A DNA stretch of 64,000 nt, taken from the NCBI GenBank assembly GCA_959018755.1, contig CAUEMA010000010.1, positions 1 to 64,000 of the forward strand. Direction: 5' to 3'. This DNA comes from an uncultured Collinsella sp. Its GTDB lineage: Bacteria > Actinomycetota > Coriobacteriia > Coriobacteriales > Coriobacteriaceae. Under the pieces are notes generated by a model that searched no databases, had not been told where the DNA came from, and saw only the letters and a program-made list of their open reading frames with translations. The translations under genes were made by a program, and so were the position numbers. Positions 10,365-20,466 of this stretch are shown here, in pieces (position 1 is the first letter of the stretch; each line of letters opens with the position of its first letter).

Positions 10365-11597
10365 CTAGGCTAGACCCCAAAACAGCTCGAACAGCACATT
10401 TCCATCGAGCCAGCCCAAGTGAGTGGGCGCTAAACGAGCACGGACGCGACCTGCGATAACGTCTTTCGAGGTGACGCGCCCCGCATGTCCTTCAATATGA
10501 TCGGGCACCCAGGTGGCAAGGCCCAACTCGACCGCACGGTCGCAGGCCGCCGCCAACTCATCTGCAGCGATCACGCTTGCCGAGCGAACCAACAGATCGG
10601 GCCCAATGCCACGCGTCATGCGACAGGCAAGCATCAAATCCTCGGCCGCCGCCTCGCGCTGCGACAGATACTCGGCATCAAACGTCGTCGCGGCATCGTC
10701 GCGTTGCACCAAGCGCACGCGATACGCATCGCCGCGAGCAAGCACGTCGGGAAACAGCCCGGCCAAGCGATCGAAATCCTCGGCGTCGAGCATACCGGCG
10801 GCAGAGCGGCCCAAACCCAGATAGCCCTGTCCGGTCCAATAGGCAATGTTGTGGGCGCACTCATGGCCGTCGAGCGCGTAGCTTGCCACCTCATACGGGT
10901 GATAGCCGGCCGCACTCAGGCGCTCACGCGCCGCATCCATGCATGCAGCCTGAAAATCCTCGTCGGGCTCGAGCGACTCGTCGCGACACGCCATGCGATA
11001 GAGCGGCGTGCCCTCCTCGAGCGTGAGCGGGTACACCGACACATGATGCGGCGCCGCCGCCAACACGCCATCGAGTGTGCGCTGCCAGCTTAGGTCGGTC
11101 TGCCCGGGAAGGCCGCACATCAGGTCACACGACACGACAAGCCCAGCGTCCTTGACCGTCGTGATGGCAGCGAGCGCCCGATCGGCATCGTGAATGCGGC
11201 CGATGGCGGTAAGTTCGGCGTTATCGAGCGTTTGCACGCCCAGAGAGACGCGCGTGACACCCACCCCGGCAAGCGCAGTGGCAAGCTCTGCGGTCAGCGA
11301 TTCGGGATTGGCCTCGCAGGTAAACTCAACAGGCTTGCACCACGCAGAGATACGCCGGGCAAATTCTACCAAACGCTCCCCCGCCAGCGACGGCGTGCCG
11401 CCGCCAACATAGACGGTGCGGATCTGTGCAAGCGCGCCTGCGTCGCCAAAAGCATCGAGGCGCGCATACAACTGCTCAAAATAGGTATCGAGCGCAACGC
11501 TCATGTTGCACGGAGCAAAACTGCGTGAGTCAAAGTCACAGTACCGGCATTTTTGGGCGCAAAACGGCACATGCACGTACAGCGCGGTAACGGCCAC
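10365..11597 (-). CDS. hemW: Radical SAM heme chaperone HemW
   Basis: A 410-residue HemN-like protein. The radical SAM CxxxCxxC is at the N-terminus (CAQKCRYCDFDS) and is followed by YVGGGTPSL and GLPGQT. Members with this spacing are HemW heme-binding chaperones and not coproporphyrinogen dehydrogenases; this is a family-level call. It starts with GTG directly after the dusB stop. It is the first gene of the block that runs on to the two DnaJ genes, a neighbourhood seen widely (hemW-hrcA-dnaJ). Confidence 0.9.
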   Translation of the reverse strand: MAVTALYVHVPFCAQKCRYCDFDSRSFAPCNMSVALDTYFEQLYARLDAFGDAGALAQIRTVYVGGGTPSLAGERLVEFARRISAWCKPVEFTCEANPESLTAELATALAGVGVTRVSLGVQTLDNAELTAIGRIHDADRALAAITTVKDAGLVVSCDLMCGLPGQTDLSWQRTLDGVLAAAPHHVSVYPLTLEEGTPLYRMACRDESLEPDEDFQAACMDAARERLSAAGYHPYEVASYALDGHECAHNIAYWTGQGYLGLGRSAAGMLDAEDFDRLAGLFPDVLARGDAYRVRLVQRDDAATTFDAEYLSQREAAAEDLMLACRMTRGIGPDLLVRSASVIAADELAAACDRAVELGLATWVPDHIEGHAGRVTSKDVIAGRVRARLAPTHLGWLDGNVLFELFWGLA

Positions 11598-11599
11598 CG

Positions 11600-12643
11600 T
11601 TAGGCCTCCAACGGATGAGCGGGCACCGACTCGCCGGCGGCAAGTGCGGCCTCACAGGCCACCACATCGTGCTCGATATCATCGACCAGTGCCATGAACT
11701 CCTCGTATGTGGAGCAACGCACCACCTGAGCGCGCCAGGCGGCAGCATGGGGCATGCCCTTTAGATACCAGCTTGCGTACGTGCGGGCACGCGACATGAG
11801 CGGCAACAGCTCGTGCGTGAGCGTCAGGTGCTCGCGCAGGGCATCCAGGCGCTCAACCGAGGAGCGAGAAGGAACCGGCGTGCCATCGAGTGCAAGGGCT
11901 CGGGCATCGCCGAACACCCATGGATTGCCGTAGATGCCGCGCGCGATAAACACCGCGCTGGCACCCGAGCTTTGCAGATGCTCAGCAGCGTCCTCTGCCG
12001 AGAACACATCGCCCGAACCGATAACGGGAATCTCGACGGCGTCGGCCACCTCATCGACGACCGACCAATCGGCCTGGCCCGTGTAGAGCTGCGTGGCGCA
12101 GCGACCATGTACCGCCACCGCAGCCGCCCCTGCCCCCTCGAGCATCTGGGCAAACGTCGCGGCGTTGCGGTCTTCGGCGTAAAAGCCCTTACGGATTTTT
12201 ACGGTCACGGGCACATGCGCCGCGCCCACCGCCGCCTCGACGATCTGCTCGGCCAGATCGGGAGTGCGCATAAGCGCCGAGCCCTCGCCCTTGGTGACGA
12301 CCTTGCGAGCCGGGCAGGCCATGTTGATATCGATCAGCGACAGGCGATCGCCCACACGCTCCTCGACGGCAGCGACGGCGCTCGCAAACTGATCGGGCTT
12401 GGAGCCAAAGAGCTGCACGCAGATCTGCTGCTCCTCATCGGCCGGCAGTACCAGGCGCCACGTCTTATTGCTGGCATAGGCAAGGCCCGCCACGCTCACC
12501 ATCTCGCTATAGGCAAGATGGGCACCGCGACGGCGGCACATGATGCGATAGGCGGGATCGGTCACGCCCGCCATGGGAGCCATAAGGAACGGTTGCTCGG
12601 CATAGGCGCCAAGCAACCGCTTGCTGTATTCAGAAAGTGCCAT
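11600..12643 (-). CDS. dusB: tRNA-dihydrouridine synthase
   Basis: A 347-residue FMN enzyme that reduces uridines in the tRNA D-loop with NADPH. The TIM-barrel start FLMAPMAGVTDPAYR, the catalytic cysteine in NMACPARKVVTKGEGSALMR and the FMN-phosphate region GSGDVFSAEDA are visible. The subgroup (DusB) is inferred from length and motif spelling. The gene is 4 bases after lepA and 2 before hemW, so co-transcription is likely. Confidence 0.9.
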   Translation of the reverse strand: MALSEYSKRLLGAYAEQPFLMAPMAGVTDPAYRIMCRRRGAHLAYSEMVSVAGLAYASNKTWRLVLPADEEQQICVQLFGSKPDQFASAVAAVEERVGDRLSLIDINMACPARKVVTKGEGSALMRTPDLAEQIVEAAVGAAHVPVTVKIRKGFYAEDRNAATFAQMLEGAGAAAVAVHGRCATQLYTGQADWSVVDEVADAVEIPVIGSGDVFSAEDAAEHLQSSGASAVFIARGIYGNPWVFGDARALALDGTPVPSRSSVERLDALREHLTLTHELLPLMSRARTYASWYLKGMPHAAAWRAQVVRCSTYEEFMALVDDIEHDVVACEAALAAGESVPAHPLEA

Positions 12644-12647
12644 GGAC

Positions 12648-14459
12648 CTACTCGTCCACCTTGAGAATCGCCATAAAGGCCTCCTGCGGAACCTCGACCG
12701 AGCCGATGGCCTTCATGCGCTTTTTGCCCTCTTTCTGCTTCTCGAGCAGCTTGCGCTTTCGCGAGATATCGCCGCCATAACACTTGGCCAGCACGTCCTT
12801 GCGGCGCGCTTTGACGGTAGAGCGGGCAATGATCTTGTTGCCGATGGCGCCCTGGATAGGCACCTCGAACAGCTGGCGCGGAATGATTTCCTTGAGCTTG
12901 TCGCACAGACCGCGGGCCAGGCCATAAGCCTTATCCTTGTGCACGATAAACGACAGCGCGTCCACCTCGTCGCCCGAAAGCAGGATGTCGAGCTTGACGA
13001 GCTCGGAGGGGCGATATTCGTTGAACTCGTAGTCGAGCGAGGCGTAACCCTTGGTGCGGCTCTTGAGCTGGTCAAAAAAGTCCAGAATGAGCTCGGCAAG
13101 CGGCATGTCGAAACGCATCTCGACCGATTTGCTCGTGAGATGGATCATGTCGGTTGTAATGCCGCGATGCTCGATAGCGAGCTGCATGACGGCACCCGTA
13201 TACTCGGGCGGACAGATAATCTTGGCCTTGAGGTAGGGCTCCTCGATGCGCTCGATGCGCGTAGCCTCGGGCAGATCCTGCGGGCTGCGAACATCAATCA
13301 TCTCGCCGTCGGTCTTGTAGACGTGATAGTCCACCGAAGGGCTCGTGGCAATCAGGTCCAGGTTGAACTCGCGCTCCAGGCGCTCCTTGACGACCTCCAT
13401 ATGCAGCAGGCCCAAGAAGCCAACGCGGAAACCAAAGCCGAGCGCCACCGAAGTCTCGGGCTCCCACACCAACGACGGGTCGTTGACATGCAGCTTATCG
13501 AGAGCGTCGCGCAGGTTCTCGTAATCCTTGTTGTCGATCGGGAACAGGCCCGTGTAGACCATGGGCTTGGCCTCACGGTAGCCGGGAAGCGGCTCGGGGC
13601 AGGGATTCGACGCCCACGTAAGGGTATCGCCCACGCGCACGGCCTCGGGGTCCTTCAGGCCCGTGACCACGTAGCCCACCTCGCCGACCGTCAGTGCGTC
13701 GACCGGTGTCTCGGCGGGACGCTTGACGCCCACGCCATCGACCAAAAAGTCACCCTTTGCCTGCATCATAAGGAGGGTATCGCCCTTTTTGATGGAGCCG
13801 TCAAACACGCGGACCGTGGCAACGACGCCGCGGTACTCATCAAAATACGAGTCCAGGATGAGCGCCTTGAGCGGCGCGTTTGCATCGCCCTTGGGCGGAG
13901 AGATCAAAAAGACGATGGACTCCAGCAGATCGTGGATGCCCTCGCCGGTCTTGCCCGATACGCATACGGCATCGTCGGCAGGGATCGCCAGGTCGTCCTC
14001 GATCTCGGTCTTGACCTCGTCGGGGTGTGCCGACGGCAGGTCGATCTTATTGATGGCGGGCACGATATCCAAGTTGGCGTTCATGGCGAGCGTCGCGTTG
14101 GAGACGGTCTGCGCCTCGACGCCCTGCGTGGCGTCGACGACAAGCACCGCACCCTCGCAGGCGGCAAGCGAACGCGAGACCTCATAGGTAAAGTCCACGT
14201 GGCCCGGCGTATCGATCAGGTTGAACTGATACGTCTCGCCATCGTCGGCGTCATAGGAGACGCGAACGGCATTGGACTTGATCGTGATGCCGCGCTCGCG
14301 CTCAATATCCATGGTATCGAGCAGCTGCGACTCCATGTCGCGCTCGTCGACGGTATGGGTGAGCTCGAGGATGCGGTCACTAATCGTGGACTTGCCATGG
14401 TCAATGTGCGCAACGATCGAGAAGTTGCGGATGTGGGAAATGTCAATTGAAGTATCCAT
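12648..14459 (-). CDS. lepA: Elongation factor 4 (LepA)
   Basis: A 603-residue translational GTPase that remodels the ribosome. G1 is [13 protein letters not shown], with DTPGHVDF and NKIDLPSA for nucleotide binding. The C-terminal LepA-specific domain is complete ([23 protein letters not shown]). The ATG of [14 protein letters not shown] was chosen because it fits the family; an in-frame extension of 20 codons runs into the terminator hairpin and is not plausible. It leads the lepA-dusB-hemW group. Confidence 0.96.
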   Translation of the reverse strand: MDTSIDISHIRNFSIVAHIDHGKSTISDRILELTHTVDERDMESQLLDTMDIERERGITIKSNAVRVSYDADDGETYQFNLIDTPGHVDFTYEVSRSLAACEGAVLVVDATQGVEAQTVSNATLAMNANLDIVPAINKIDLPSAHPDEVKTEIEDDLAIPADDAVCVSGKTGEGIHDLLESIVFLISPPKGDANAPLKALILDSYFDEYRGVVATVRVFDGSIKKGDTLLMMQAKGDFLVDGVGVKRPAETPVDALTVGEVGYVVTGLKDPEAVRVGDTLTWASNPCPEPLPGYREAKPMVYTGLFPIDNKDYENLRDALDKLHVNDPSLVWEPETSVALGFGFRVGFLGLLHMEVVKERLEREFNLDLIATSPSVDYHVYKTDGEMIDVRSPQDLPEATRIERIEEPYLKAKIICPPEYTGAVMQLAIEHRGITTDMIHLTSKSVEMRFDMPLAELILDFFDQLKSRTKGYASLDYEFNEYRPSELVKLDILLSGDEVDALSFIVHKDKAYGLARGLCDKLKEIIPRQLFEVPIQGAIGNKIIARSTVKARRKDVLAKCYGGDISRKRKLLEKQKEGKKRMKAIGSVEVPQEAFMAILKVDE

Positions 14460-14484
14460 GCGGACTATCTTACCCGAGCGGTAC

Positions 14485-14521
14485 AAAAAATGGAGCCTGT
14501 TCCATAAAACAGGCTCCATTT
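14485..14521 (-). terminator. Terminator of rpsT
   Basis: A perfect 14-bp inverted repeat (14488-14501 with 14508-14521) with a 6-nt loop, followed on the minus strand by six T residues (A's at 14485-14490). It separates rpsT from lepA. Confidence 0.9.
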
Positions 14522-14555
14522 ATGCGCGTAATCTGTGTGGTGTGAAATTTACAAC

Positions 14556-14822
14556 TTAGGCGTTGATGCTGTTCACGAGCTTGGCAAGACCGGACTTGCG
14601 GTTGGAAGCCTGGTTCTTGTGGATAACATGCTTGGCGGCAGCCATGTCGAGACGCTTGGTGACGGTCTTGAGGGCAGCCTGGGCCTTCTCGGCGTCGCCC
14701 TCGGCGACGGCGGACTGGACGTGCTTGGTCAGCGTCTTGAGCTCGGACTTGACAGCCTTGTTACGCATGCGAGCTGCCTCATTGGTGCGGATACGCTTCT
14801 TCTGAGACTTGATGTTTGCCAC
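14556..14822 (-). CDS. rpsT: 30S ribosomal protein S20
   Basis: An 88-residue helical 16S rRNA-binding protein. The whole sequence matches S20 ([29 protein letters not shown] ... [17 protein letters not shown]). The start is a GTG (VANIKSQ) preceded by GAAAGGAACTCCAGAA; the longer open frame upstream lacks S20 character. It is a monocistronic unit between its own promoter and a strong terminator. Confidence 0.95.
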   Translation of the reverse strand: MANIKSQKKRIRTNEAARMRNKAVKSELKTLTKHVQSAVAEGDAEKAQAALKTVTKRLDMAAAKHVIHKNQASNRKSGLAKLVNSINA

Positions 14823-14898
14823 TTCTGGAGTTCCTTTCGAGTTCCTTGCAAAAAATGTATGACACCTCTGAGACACGGTGAGGTCATGCAAGCGCCTA

Positions 14899-14907
14899 CT
14901 ATAGCAC
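14899..14907 (-). promoter_or_regulatory. Extended -10 promoter of rpsT
   Basis: The minus strand reads TGC-TATAGT, an extended -10 about 75 bases upstream of the rpsT GTG. A TTGACA occurs further upstream (about 14936-14941) but at the wrong distance for this -10. Confidence 0.5.
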
Positions 14908-14955
14908 GCTCCCCCTCAAAGGGATAGAACGAATTTGTCAAATAGGCAGGTATCA

Positions 14956-15918
14956 TCACGATTTTCTCAAGATGTTCGTAATCCAGAGCAAAAGCGCGGT
15001 CTGGGAATCAGCCGAACCCTTCAATGCGAGCTCCACATCGACCGCGCCCTCGAGCGCGGCAACGAGCTCGGTCATCGAAAAACGACGCGCCCAGGTCAGG
15101 TGATTCTTGACCTGCCAAGACTGGAGCTTGAGCGTCGCGGCAAGCTCGCGGCCCTGTCCACGCGCATCGAGTGCCTTGGCGACGATAAGCTCGCGAATGC
15201 GTCCGCACAGCAGCGTGTAGGTCCACACATAGCTCTTGGTGGGTAACAGCCCAAAGAGCTCAAGCGAGCGGCGCATATCACGAGCCGAGACCGCGTTGAG
15301 AAAATCCCAGGGCTGGACTTCGGCCGTGCGCACAATCCAGCGTTCCACATCGGCAAGCTCAATTTGCGGCGCCTCGACCATCTGGGCAAGCTTGGCCAAG
15401 TCGTTATCGAGCATGCGAGTGTTCTCACCCGAGCGCGAAACGAGCTCCTCGGCGGCCGCCGTCGAGATGGACTTTCCGTGCTGCGTCGCCATCTGCTGCA
15501 CGCGGCGCGGGAGCTCCCAGCGCTTGGTGCCCGAACAGTCGATCACGGCCTTCTTGTCAATCTTGGCGATTGCCTTGTACAGGCGCGTGTTCTTGGCAAG
15601 CGAATCGGCGATGATGAGGCAAACCGTCGTGGGACTGGGACTCGCCAGATACTCGACAAGCGGCTCGGAGATCGCTTTGACGAGTTTTGAGCAGCCGTCA
15701 AGGATTACCAGGCGAAACTCGCTGCCCATGGGAAAGGTGTTAAGCGACCCGATAATCGACTCGATATCGGGGTCTTTGGTCATATCGCGCTCGTCGAGGT
15801 TGAACTCGACCATGCCCGTCTTTTCCAGACGAGCCTTCATACGCGAGACGGCGTGGTCGCGTTTGACTCCGTCGGTACCGACGATCAGATACGCCGGCAA
15901 AAGACCGGTTTCGGACAT
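14956..15918 (-). CDS. holA: DNA polymerase III subunit delta
   Basis: A 320-residue clamp-loader subunit that opens the beta clamp. It has the fold's typical N-terminal part (LPAYLIVGTDGVKRDHAVSRMKARL) and the central DNAi-like segment (AAAEELVSRSGENTRMLDNDLAKL). No Walker motif is expected in delta. The ATG of MSETGLLPAYL follows GGGAGGGGAGCGCG. It lies directly downstream of comEA-comEC, the order common in Gram-positive genomes. Confidence 0.92.
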   Translation of the reverse strand: MSETGLLPAYLIVGTDGVKRDHAVSRMKARLEKTGMVEFNLDERDMTKDPDIESIIGSLNTFPMGSEFRLVILDGCSKLVKAISEPLVEYLASPSPTTVCLIIADSLAKNTRLYKAIAKIDKKAVIDCSGTKRWELPRRVQQMATQHGKSISTAAAEELVSRSGENTRMLDNDLAKLAQMVEAPQIELADVERWIVRTAEVQPWDFLNAVSARDMRRSLELFGLLPTKSYVWTYTLLCGRIRELIVAKALDARGQGRELAATLKLQSWQVKNHLTWARRFSMTELVAALEGAVDVELALKGSADSQTALLLWITNILRKS

Positions 15919-15996
15919 CGCGCTCCCCTCCCGCAGGCTCTCGTGCTCGTACCGTGTCATTCTATCCCACGGGTTGGTCCCACGCCAACGGCAGCA

Positions 15997-18300
15997 TCAA
16001 GGTCGCTGACATCGCATGGCAAAACCGGTTGCAGTCGGCGAGACAGTGATATCTCCCTGTTCGATGGTGCATGCGAACGCGCCACCCGCATCGCGAACGG
16101 CATCGATGCAGGCATCGGATGGATGACCGTAGCGGTTGCCCTCGCCCGCACTCGCGATAGAGAGCTCGGGCTTAAGCGTTTCCAGTAGGTCAGTGTCGAC
16201 GGAAACTTTTGAGCCGTGATGCCCCAGCTTGAGCACATCGATATCGCCCACCGCCTGCACAAACTCGCACTCCTGATCGAGCTCGGCATCACCGGTGAGG
16301 AGCACGCGCAGGCTCTTGCCTTCCTGAGCATAGGAGAGCAGCAAGACAAGCGAGTCCTCATTGCCCTCGCCATCCACCGTGTCAAACGGCCACATCACAC
16401 GAGCCCGAAATGCGCCGATATCGAACGTGTCTCCGCGGGCCACCTGCCGATACGTAACGCCGGGGCGATTCAGAACCTCAGCAGGCGCGCCTTCTAGCGC
16501 ATCGGCCGCGACCGCAATGGTTCCAACCGAAAACTGATCGAGCACATCGGGAAGACCACCCCAATGGTCTTCGTCCCAATGCGTCACGAAGACGGCGTCG
16601 ATATGGTGGACATTGTTGCGAACCAACGCCGACACCACGCGCTCATCGAGCCCACAGTCGACGAGCGCTACAGTGCCACCCTGACGAACCAGAATCGCAT
16701 CGGCCTGGCCAACATCGAGGACCGTTACCGAAGGCGGTGCGCATCGATCCCAATAGACATACGGAACACCCGCTGCAAGCATCAAACACAACAGCCCCAC
16801 TGCCATGGGCCGTGCACAGGGGCGTGGCCACCAGACCAAGAGGACGGCCAGCGCAAACGGCACCACGTATACCAAGGGTGTACCGGGCGGCACGCTTACG
16901 GATGCGCCCGGAACGGCAGCAAAGAGCTGCTCAAAGAACAGGGCGCAGCGAGCGACAATCATGGGCACCACGAGCGCCCCGTGACGCAACAGCGGCACAA
17001 GCGAGCAGGGCACCAGCACAATCGATATAGCGAGCAGCACGCTTATCACCGGACCGATCACGGCATTTGCGAGCGGGGCAATGAGCGAAAACGTCTCAAA
17101 TGCGGGAATCGTAACGGGAAGTGTCGCCAGCTGCGAGCACAGCGTGACAGACAAAATACTGGCGACGCCCGATGGCACACCCAGCTCGCCCAAGGCGTAG
17201 GTGGCGTAGGGGCAAAAACAAAGGATGGCAAAAACACTGGCGCACGAAAGCTGAAAACCCATTTCGAACAATACCGTCGGCCGCAGCAACACAAAAATTG
17301 CCATGGTCAAAAATAGAGCCGAGAGGCCATGCCGACGACGTCCGGCGCCGTTGGCGACAAGCGTCACCGCCACCATAAAGCACGCGCGCACGGCCGAGGG
17401 CGAGGCGCCCGTAAAGACGGAATAGGCAGCAAGGGCCAGAACCAGCAACCCCCGCTGCAGCCCACGAGAGAGATGCGTCTTTTGCAGGGCGCTCTCAATC
17501 ACAAACCCCACAATGGCAAGATGACTGCCCGAAACGGCGATAAGATGTGCGGTGCCCGTTACCGAAAACCAATCGCCCGCCGGCTGGGCACGCAGCTCGG
17601 ACGAGCGTCCGCAGACAACGCCGGCAATGAGCGAGCACGCCGAATCGGTCGCGGGCGCGATAACGGCAAGGAGCTCGTTTCGTAGCCGAAGCAACGGCCC
17701 TGGAGAGCCCTCGTCGACCGATACCAACCGGACGACTTTAACCTTTCGAAGCTCGCCCCGAAGCACGCGTGAACGCCCATACGCATCATTCTCAAACCGC
17801 GAAATTCGACCGATAGCACGTATATGCGAACCGGCGTCGAGTTCATGATCACACGACAGCCGTACCTGACCCAAGCGCTTTTCGCCCGCATACGCATCGC
17901 AGGTATAGGAGTACGAACCGTCATTGATGGACGGATCGCCCTGCACATAAAATTCGAGACTGCTCGCAGCCCGATTATCCAATGCCCTCGAAGCGCGCAG
18001 CGCCCCTATCGCCCAACCAGCGGACACGACCGCCCCCGCCACGAGGCCGAGAGCCGCGGCATACAGCCATCGCTTCCATCGCACAAGACGTATGCAGGAC
18101 CGAGCCAATACGATGCACGCCGCAGCCGCAACGGGAATGGCCATAAGCAATATAACGGGCGCTGCCCGCTCTCCCAGCAGCACATCGGCTGCCACGTTAA
18201 GCACCAAGCCACAGCTCGCACACAAACCGGCACAAAGGACCATCGTCCACGGCATCAAGGGCCGCGGTGGCATCACATGCTCGCGCTCGGTCGCACTCAT
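15997..18300 (-). CDS. comEC: DNA uptake channel ComEC/Rec2
   Basis: A 767-residue polytopic membrane protein that passes single-stranded DNA into the cell during transformation. Two to three N-terminal helices and an OB-like loop (ASSLEFYVQGDPSINDGSYSYTCDAYAG) precede the competence domain (LIAVSGSHLAIVGFVIE and about seven hydrophobic helices). A metallo-beta-lactamase-like domain with metal ligands (VFVTHWDEDHWGGL, VLKLGHHGSKVS) closes the protein, so the nuclease-like domain is complete. The ATG overlaps the comEA stop (ATGA), which decides the start and indicates translational coupling. Confidence 0.94.
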   Translation of the reverse strand: MSATEREHVMPPRPLMPWTMVLCAGLCASCGLVLNVAADVLLGERAAPVILLMAIPVAAAACIVLARSCIRLVRWKRWLYAAALGLVAGAVVSAGWAIGALRASRALDNRAASSLEFYVQGDPSINDGSYSYTCDAYAGEKRLGQVRLSCDHELDAGSHIRAIGRISRFENDAYGRSRVLRGELRKVKVVRLVSVDEGSPGPLLRLRNELLAVIAPATDSACSLIAGVVCGRSSELRAQPAGDWFSVTGTAHLIAVSGSHLAIVGFVIESALQKTHLSRGLQRGLLVLALAAYSVFTGASPSAVRACFMVAVTLVANGAGRRRHGLSALFLTMAIFVLLRPTVLFEMGFQLSCASVFAILCFCPYATYALGELGVPSGVASILSVTLCSQLATLPVTIPAFETFSLIAPLANAVIGPVISVLLAISIVLVPCSLVPLLRHGALVVPMIVARCALFFEQLFAAVPGASVSVPPGTPLVYVVPFALAVLLVWWPRPCARPMAVGLLCLMLAAGVPYVYWDRCAPPSVTVLDVGQADAILVRQGGTVALVDCGLDERVVSALVRNNVHHIDAVFVTHWDEDHWGGLPDVLDQFSVGTIAVAADALEGAPAEVLNRPGVTYRQVARGDTFDIGAFRARVMWPFDTVDGEGNEDSLVLLLSYAQEGKSLRVLLTGDAELDQECEFVQAVGDIDVLKLGHHGSKVSVDTDLLETLKPELSIASAGEGNRYGHPSDACIDAVRDAGGAFACTIEQGDITVSPTATGFAMRCQRP

Positions 18301-19007
18301 ACGCAGATGCAATCTTTGATTTTGGCGAGCTTCTTCTCACCGATCCCCGATACGCGCATAAGGTCATCAACCGAGGCAAAGGCCCCGTTTTGCGTCCGTT
18401 CGTCGATAATTGACTGGGCCATAGAAGGCCCGATGCCCGAAAGCGTCTGCAGCTCCGCCGCACTTGCCGTATTGATGTTCACGAGCCCCGAAGAAGACCC
18501 CGCACTAGGAGTCGTGGCAGCACCGCTTTCGGCCCCACCGACCGCCGCAGCCGCCTGTTGCTCCCCTACCGTCGGCACATAGATCTTTTGACCATCTGTG
18601 ACCTTGGACGCACGATTAAGCCCTGTCACATCCGCCTCGGCCGTAAGCCCTCCGGCGGCATCGATCGCCTGGGATACCCGTGCTCCATCTTTGAGCCGGT
18701 ACACGCCAGGCCTCACAACGGCGCCATCCACATCAACGTACACCTCGGCAGCAGAAGAGCTCTTGGCGGACGACTCATCGGCATCATCAGGAGACGCATC
18801 CCCGGCCCCGCGCACATTCGAGGTGCCCGCCTCATCACTACGCTCAAACGACACGCCGCTAGAGTGGCCACCAAAACTTGCCATCGCCAAGCCGCTCGCG
18901 GCGGCAATGACAACCAGAATCGCCACGACCACCGCCTTATGACCAAGCAGCTTGCCCGCCCAGCGGTCCATCCGTTTAACCCGTTCGTGTTGCTCGCGCT
19001 GCGCCAT
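18297..19007 (-). CDS. comEA: Competence DNA receptor ComEA
   Basis: A 235-residue membrane-anchored double-stranded DNA-binding protein. One helix (about 23-45) anchors it; a polar linker follows, then a SLBB domain (EVYVDVDGAVVRPGVYRL ... GQKIYVPT, about 88-147), a Ala/Gly/Ser linker and a C-terminal helix-hairpin-helix domain (VNINTASAAELQTLSGIGPSMAQSIIDER, about 173-235). The ATG of MAQREQHERV follows GGGAGGTGTTTGCT. Its stop overlaps the comEC start. Confidence 0.94.
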   Translation of the reverse strand: MAQREQHERVKRMDRWAGKLLGHKAVVVAILVVIAAASGLAMASFGGHSSGVSFERSDEAGTSNVRGAGDASPDDADESSAKSSSAAEVYVDVDGAVVRPGVYRLKDGARVSQAIDAAGGLTAEADVTGLNRASKVTDGQKIYVPTVGEQQAAAAVGGAESGAATTPSAGSSSGLVNINTASAAELQTLSGIGPSMAQSIIDERTQNGAFASVDDLMRVSGIGEKKLAKIKDCICV

Positions 19008-19176
19008 AGCAAACACCTCCCAACACCATCGTGTCAGGAAACGAGCGCCGCAGCCTCCGCACGCCCGCACCAGTTTTCACGGTCAAACCAAAAGCTGACC
19101 AAAACCTTGCGGAAAAATGTCCATTTATTCAGGCAGACGTCGACAGATGAACCGTTTGTCGCCTAATGCCCGGATA

Positions 19177-19211
19177 GAAAAAGACCGACGATGCAAAATC
19201 ACCGCCGGTCT
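19177..19211 (-). terminator. Terminator of the gmk-rpoZ-thiI operon
   Basis: The arms at 19182-19190 and 19203-19211 pair over 9 bp with one G-U pair, and a T-run follows on the minus strand (TTTTTC). It lies 10 bases after the thiI stop. The rest of 19008-19176, upstream of comEA, holds no feature I can support. Confidence 0.7.
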
Positions 19212-19221
19212 ATACACAATA

Positions 19222-20466
19222 TTATTCGTGATCTTGGTAAATCTCACGTGGAGCGAGCTCGGAATGTTTGCGTTTTAAGGTCTTAGGGGCCTTATACGTG
19301 TTGCTCTCGAAGTCGATATACTCGGTCTGTTTGAGCAAACGCTCAATCATCTCCTCGTGATCGAACAGCTCCCACGCCTCATGCACGGCATCGAGTTTAG
19401 CGTGCGTCTCGGGACGGCGCGGCATAAACAGCGTGCAGCAATCGGGAGCAGCCTCGGTCGAGATATCAAACGTGCCGATCTCCTGGGCACGCGCGATGAT
19501 CTCCTGCTTATCAGAACCAATGAGCGGACGGAACACGGGAATCTTCACGGCCTCGTTGACGGCCATGATGTTCTCAAGCGTCTGGGAGGCAACCTGACCA
19601 AGCGACTCGCCCGTCACAATGGCCTTGGCGCCCTCGATATGCGCGATGCGCTCGGCAACCGAATACATAATGCGGCGATACATGATCACACGCAGGTTGC
19701 TGGGGCAGGTGACCGAAATCTCACGCTGGCAGTCGCCAAACGGCACCACATACAGGCGGCCGATCTGGACACCCGGCTCAAGCGCACGGATGATGTCCTG
19801 CACCAAATACTCGCTCGTATCGGGCGTCTGCGGACGACCGGAGAAATGTACCGGCACGCACACCGCGCCGCGACGCGCGAGCATCCAGGTCGCCACCGGG
19901 GAATCGATACCCGACGACAGCAGCGTCACGACCTTGCCGGCAGACCCCACCGGAAGGCCACCCACACCGCGCTCAGAGCGCGCATACACATAGACGCTAC
20001 CCTGGACCACCAGCACGTGCACCATCGCGTCGGGGTCGTGCATCTGGACCTTTTTATCGGGAAACGCCTCGCACAGCACCTCGCCTACCTGCCGATTGAT
20101 ATCAATCGAGGTGAGCTCATAGTCGGTGTTCGAGCGCTTGGCGTGAACCTTAAACGACTCGAAGGGACCAAACTCGCGCAGCGCCTTCACGGCGGCGGCG
20201 CAGTACTCCTGCGGGTCGCGGTTCGTGTGATATGCCAGGGACACGCGGGCAACGCCGGGGACGGTGCGAATGACGCGCGCCGCCTCGTCGGCCTGATGCT
20301 CGTTAAAGGTCACGAGGATATAACCGGAAATTCGAGACACGGCATTCACGGAAAAGGCGGCCAAGCCCGCCTTGATGTTATCCATGAGGATATGCTCAAA
20401 ATGTGCGCGGTTCTTGCCCTTCAGTCCAACCTCGTGATAGTGGACCAGGCAGACGCGGGCTGCCAT
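19222..20466 (-). CDS. thiI: tRNA 4-thiouridine synthase ThiI
   Basis: A 414-residue enzyme that adenylates U8 of tRNA and transfers sulfur to it. A ferredoxin-like/THUMP N-terminal half (up to about residue 170) is followed by the PP-loop SSGIDSPVATWMLARRGA and the AANH core. There is no C-terminal rhodanese domain; in such short forms sulfur is expected to come directly from a cysteine desulfurase. The protein ends in a Lys/Glu-rich tail. It begins directly after rpoZ with no gap. Confidence 0.92.
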   Translation of the reverse strand: MAARVCLVHYHEVGLKGKNRAHFEHILMDNIKAGLAAFSVNAVSRISGYILVTFNEHQADEAARVIRTVPGVARVSLAYHTNRDPQEYCAAAVKALREFGPFESFKVHAKRSNTDYELTSIDINRQVGEVLCEAFPDKKVQMHDPDAMVHVLVVQGSVYVYARSERGVGGLPVGSAGKVVTLLSSGIDSPVATWMLARRGAVCVPVHFSGRPQTPDTSEYLVQDIIRALEPGVQIGRLYVVPFGDCQREISVTCPSNLRVIMYRRIMYSVAERIAHIEGAKAIVTGESLGQVASQTLENIMAVNEAVKIPVFRPLIGSDKQEIIARAQEIGTFDISTEAAPDCCTLFMPRRPETHAKLDAVHEAWELFDHEEMIERLLKQTEYIDFESNTYKAPKTLKRKHSELAPREIYQDHE

